This document shows positions 6,920-9,382 of a stretch of DNA of 9,382 nucleotides, one piece after another; position 1 is the first letter of the stretch, and every line of letters starts with the position of its first letter. The stretch lies in assembly GCA_947475795.1 (NCBI GenBank), contig CANJOX010000108.1:1-9382 (forward strand), given 5' to 3'. Below the pieces are notes generated by a model. It was not told the DNA's origin. It searched no databases and worked only from the letters and a program-made list of their open reading frames with translations. This DNA is from Gemmatimonadota bacterium (lineage in GTDB: Bacteria; Gemmatimonadota; Gemmatimonadetes; Gemmatimonadales; Gemmatimonadaceae). The translations under genes were made by a program, and so were the position numbers.

Positions 6920-8519
6920 GCGTCCCATGCTGGTGGTCCCCGCCGTCCTCTCGCTCGCCTGCCTGGCCGGCGCGGCCTCCCGTCCTGCGGCTCAGCTCGC
7001 TGCGCCGGCGGTACCGGCTGGGAAGCCGGCGCTGGTCGTCCTCATCACCCTCGACCAGTTCCGCGCCGACTATCTCGACCGGTTTCCGGGGCAGCTCACC
7101 GGCGGACTGGCCCGGCTCATGCAACAGGGCGCACGCTACACCGAGGCGCACCACGACCACGCCATCACCGAAACGGCCCCGGGGCATGCCACGCTGCTCT
7201 CCGGCCGGTTTCCGCGCTCCACGGGCATCATGCTCAATCGGGTCGGCGTCGAGGATCCGGCGTACCCGCTGGTCGCCAACGGGTACGGTCCCGGTGCCGC
7301 CCCCACGCGCTTCATGGGCACGACGCTGGCCGACTGGATGACGCGCGCCGACCGCCGCACGAAAACGCTGTCGGTCTCGATGAAGGATCGCGGCGCGATC
7401 CTGCCGATCGGCCGCGCGAAGAGCGACGTATACTGGTACTCCATCGACGGCCGCTTTCTCACCAGCACCTACTACCGCAAGGATCTGCCGGCGTGGGTGC
7501 GGGCGTTCAACGAGCGGCAGTCGGTGGCGTCGTACGCCGGGCGTACGTGGTCGCTGCTGCTCCCCGACAGTGCCTACGCGGAACCGGACAGTGTGCCGGC
7601 GGAGATGGGAGGCCGGGGCGTGACGTTTCCGCACCAGCTCACCGACGATGTCGTGGACGCGGGCGGTGCCATCCGCATCACGCCATTCATGGACGACCTC
7701 ACGCTCGCCTTCGCGCTGCACGGGGTGCAGTCGATGGGGCTGGGGGCCGGCCCGCAGACGGACCTGCTCGCGATCTCGCTCTCGGCCACCGATGTCATCG
7801 GGCACAACTTCGGCCCCGACTCGCGGGAGATGCACGACCAGGTGCTGCGCGTGGACCGCGCGATCGGTCGTTTCCTCGACTCGCTGTACACGCTGCGCGA
7901 CTCCAGCACGATCACCGTCGTCGTGACCGCCGATCACGGCGTCGGCAGCATCCCCGAAATCGCCCCGGCCGCCATCCAGCCGCGGCCGGAACGCGTGTCG
8001 CTGTACGGGCTGATGCCACCCTTGATACAGGGGCTGCAGCGCGCCAAGCTCGACACCTTCGCGATCGATCTCGATGTGCAGATCCTGCTGGCCACCCGCG
8101 CGGCGTTCCGCGCACCGGCCGTGCTGGACACGATGGTGGACGCGTTCGCGGCCGAGGCGCGCGCCGTGCCGGGCGTGGCCCGCGTGGACCGTTTCGCCGC
8201 CCTGCTCGCCGACACCCTCACCGATGACATCGCGCGCCGGTGGGCGCACCAGTTCCCGGCCACGGCACCGATCGAACTGGTCGTCACGCTCACGCCGTAC
8301 AGCACGTGGGGCGGCAACGTGGCCTCGCACGGCTCGCCGCGCGCGTACGACACGCATGTCCCGCTGATCTTCTCCGGCGCCGGCATCAAGCCGGGCCGGC
8401 ACACGCAGTTCGTCCGCACCGTCGACCTGGCGCCCACGCTGGCGCAGCTGCTGGGGGTCACGCCCGCCGAGCGGCTCGACGGCGTCCCGCTCACGGGCGC
8501 GCTGCTCGTGCCGCGGTGA
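6915..8519 (+). CDS. Secreted alkaline phosphatase, PafA-like (alkaline phosphatase superfamily)
   Basis: A predicted zinc phosphomonoesterase of 534 residues from the ATG at 6915 (530 from the ATG at 6927). Residues 1-32 are a signal peptide (hydrophobic MLVVPAVLSLACLAGAA), so it should act in the periplasm or outside. The metal and catalytic set is complete by comparison with PafA: D47 (TLDQFR), nucleophile T87 (TETAPGHATLLSG), D293 and H297 (SATDVIGHNFGP), D340 and H341 (TADHGVG), and H472 (SHGS). N108 and the SMKDRG segment (K157, R159) match the PafA residues that contact the phosphate, which favours monoesters over diesters. It would release phosphate from organic esters. Apart from C16 in the signal peptide there are no cysteines, and that site is a poor lipobox (Ser at -3). 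No Shine-Dalgarno site is seen at either start. Its stop overlaps the next gene (GTGA), making it the head of an operon. Confidence 0.92.
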   Translation: MMRPMLVVPAVLSLACLAGAASRPAAQLAAPAVPAGKPALVVLITLDQFRADYLDRFPGQLTGGLARLMQQGARYTEAHHDHAITETAPGHATLLSGRFPRSTGIMLNRVGVEDPAYPLVANGYGPGAAPTRFMGTTLADWMTRADRRTKTLSVSMKDRGAILPIGRAKSDVYWYSIDGRFLTSTYYRKDLPAWVRAFNERQSVASYAGRTWSLLLPDSAYAEPDSVPAEMGGRGVTFPHQLTDDVVDAGGAIRITPFMDDLTLAFALHGVQSMGLGAGPQTDLLAISLSATDVIGHNFGPDSREMHDQVLRVDRAIGRFLDSLYTLRDSSTITVVVTADHGVGSIPEIAPAAIQPRPERVSLYGLMPPLIQGLQRAKLDTFAIDLDVQILLATRAAFRAPAVLDTMVDAFAAEARAVPGVARVDRFAALLADTLTDDIARRWAHQFPATAPIELVVTLTPYSTWGGNVASHGSPRAYDTHVPLIFSGAGIKPGRHTQFVRTVDLAPTLAQLLGVTPAERLDGVPLTGALLVPR

Positions 8520-9031
8520 GCGACGTGGCCCCGCCCGCGACGTTGGCGCACGCGCTCGCCCGCTTCGACGCGCTGCCGCCGGTGACGACGGCGGAGATGC
8601 ATGGCCACTGGCGCGGCTACGGCGAGCCCACGGGGCACGACATGGACGGGCTGCTCGAGGCGTACGCGTGGTACGGTAAGTCCTTTCTGTCCGACGAGGC
8701 GGTGCACCCGCTGGTGTTCCGGCGCCGCGACGGCGTGACGTATGCCATCGATCCCCGGCGCATTCCGCTGGGGCTCGCGCGGTATCGCACCCTGACGCGC
8801 CATCCCCTCGCGCGCGGCCTGTTCCACCTGGCCACGCCCCTCCTGCGCACCACGCAGCCGCGCGCACGGCTGCGCGCCGTGACCTGCCGCGGCGTGACCA
8901 CCGCCGCGATGGTCTACGATCACCTGCCGATCATCGATTGCTTCCGCAGGCTCAGCGCGGACGCGGTGCTCGGTCTCATGGACCTGCGGGGCGCGGCCCC
9001 GTTCTTCTTCCGGCTGGAGCGAATCACATGA
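8516..9031 (+). CDS. GXWXG and DUF4334 domain protein
   Basis: A 171-residue protein starting at the GTG at 8516, which shares bases with the phosphatase stop (GTGA). The later in-frame ATG at 8597 would cut into the first domain, so GTG is preferred. Residues 28-67 carry the GXWXG domain: GHWRG (30-34), EPTGHDMDGLLEAYAWYGK (37-55) and VHPLVF (63-68). Residues about 118-169 form DUF4334: GVTTAAMVYDHLPIIDCFRR (126-145), VLGLMDLRG (151-159) and FFFRLER (163-169). Both domains are known mainly by conservation; their biochemical role is not established to my knowledge. The protein has no signal peptide or membrane helix and should be cytosolic. It is sandwiched by 4-base overlaps with both neighbours, implying translational coupling. 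Third-position GC is high, like the neighbours. Confidence 0.9.
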   Translation: MSDVAPPATLAHALARFDALPPVTTAEMHGHWRGYGEPTGHDMDGLLEAYAWYGKSFLSDEAVHPLVFRRRDGVTYAIDPRRIPLGLARYRTLTRHPLARGLFHLATPLLRTTQPRARLRAVTCRGVTTAAMVYDHLPIIDCFRRLSADAVLGLMDLRGAAPFFFRLERIT

Positions 9032-9382
9032 AGGCGGCACGGTGGCTGGTGGGCGGGTTTGCCCTCTCGGTGTTGGTCCTGCTCGGTGTCCTCTCGGTGT
9101 GGGCGCCGGACCTGCCCGTGGCCGACCTCTCCGCCCGCTGGGCACCGCCGCCGTCGCGCTTCGTGTCGCTCGACGGTATGTCGGTGCACCTGCGCGACGA
9201 GGGACCGCGTCTCGACTCGCTCCCCATCGTGCTCGTGCACGGCACGTCGGCCAGTCTGCACACGTGGGACGGGTGGGCCACGGCGCTCAGCGGTACACGG
9301 CGGGTGATCCGGTTCGACCTCCCCGGCTTCGGTCTCACGGGTCCGGCGGCGGATAGCGACTATTCCGTGGCCGCCTACACGC
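9028..9382 (+). CDS. Alpha/beta-hydrolase fold enzyme, N-terminal part only (runs off the right edge)
   Basis: The first 118 codons are present and open at the edge. The ATG at 9028 overlaps the previous stop (ATGA) and has a GGAG at 9016-9019 with an 8-base spacer, the best ribosome binding site among the plus-strand genes here. Residues 1-26 are a hydrophobic signal anchor or signal peptide (WLVGGFALSVLVLLGVLSVWA), so the enzyme is likely exported or membrane-tethered. The hydrolase fold begins near residue 44 (FVSLDGMSVHLRDEG). It continues with the oxyanion-side VLVHGTSASLHTWDGW (68-83) and strand plus loop VIRFDLPGFGLTGP (93-106), as in esterases, epoxide hydrolases and related enzymes. 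The nucleophile elbow and the catalytic acid and histidine lie beyond the window, so the reaction cannot be assigned. It is the third gene of the phosphatase operon. Confidence 0.87.
   Translation, partial: MKAARWLVGGFALSVLVLLGVLSVWAPDLPVADLSARWAPPPSRFVSLDGMSVHLRDEGPRLDSLPIVLVHGTSASLHTWDGWATALSGTRRVIRFDLPGFGLTGPAADSDYSVAAYT

Noticed and set aside
6683..6928. Minus-strand 81-codon frame ending in ATGA over the DUF4956 start
   Set aside because: The 4-base overlap looks like coupling, but the peptide is Arg/Pro-rich without structure and its start overlaps the divergent phosphatase start. It is better read as control-region DNA.
6807..8867. Long minus-strand open frame (686 codons) antisense to the phosphatase and GXWXG genes
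   Set aside because: Composition is Arg/His/Gly-rich with no domain, while the plus strand carries complete catalytic motifs.

Overview
The window is G+C-rich bacterial DNA, roughly two thirds G+C by eye, and is fully packed with chromosomal-type genes. No rRNA, tRNA, CRISPR array, transposase, phage gene or plasmid function was seen. Several traits suggest a Gemmatimonadota (Gemmatimonas-like) genome: a very large exported BNR/Asp-box protein, a DUF4956 plus CotH-like pair, a PafA-type phosphatase, high GC, and mostly absent Shine-Dalgarno sites. This is an inference from gene content; no marker gene is present.

Layout from left to right. (1) At 1-2345 on the minus strand is the first 781 codons of an exported Asp-box/sortilin-like beta-propeller protein, cut by the left edge. 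(2) A 72-bp divergent gap with a spaced 8-bp direct repeat leads into a plus-strand zinc alcohol dehydrogenase of the YahK/cinnamyl-alcohol type (2418-3470). (3) A stand-alone GAF-domain protein (3539-4114) follows, then a small unrecognised helical protein (ATG at 4186, or GTG at 4111 overlapping the GAF stop) ending at 4440. (4) Convergent to these is a minus-strand operon: a DUF4956 membrane protein (6686-5655), then an exported CotH-kinase-like protein (5613-4462). A hairpin overlaps the end of the small plus-strand gene, just before the operon's end. (5) A 228-bp divergent gap carrying a 9-bp direct repeat separates this operon from a tightly overlapping plus-strand operon: a PafA-like alkaline phosphatase (6915-8519), a GXWXG/DUF4334 protein (8516-9031), and an alpha/beta hydrolase (from 9028, cut by the right edge).

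The most coherent functional theme is phosphoryl transfer around 4462-8519. A DUF4956/CotH-like pair, a combination I recall beside VTC-type polyphosphate polymerase genes in other bacteria, is transcribed divergently from a secreted phosphomonoesterase. No VTC gene lies in the window, so a polyphosphate or cell-surface phosphorylation role is only a hypothesis. The dehydrogenase, GXWXG/DUF4334 and hydrolase genes look like general redox and hydrolytic metabolism. Nothing here is clearly a wholly new system. The best candidates for unknown biology are the CotH-like/DUF4956 pair and the GAF protein with its small partner.
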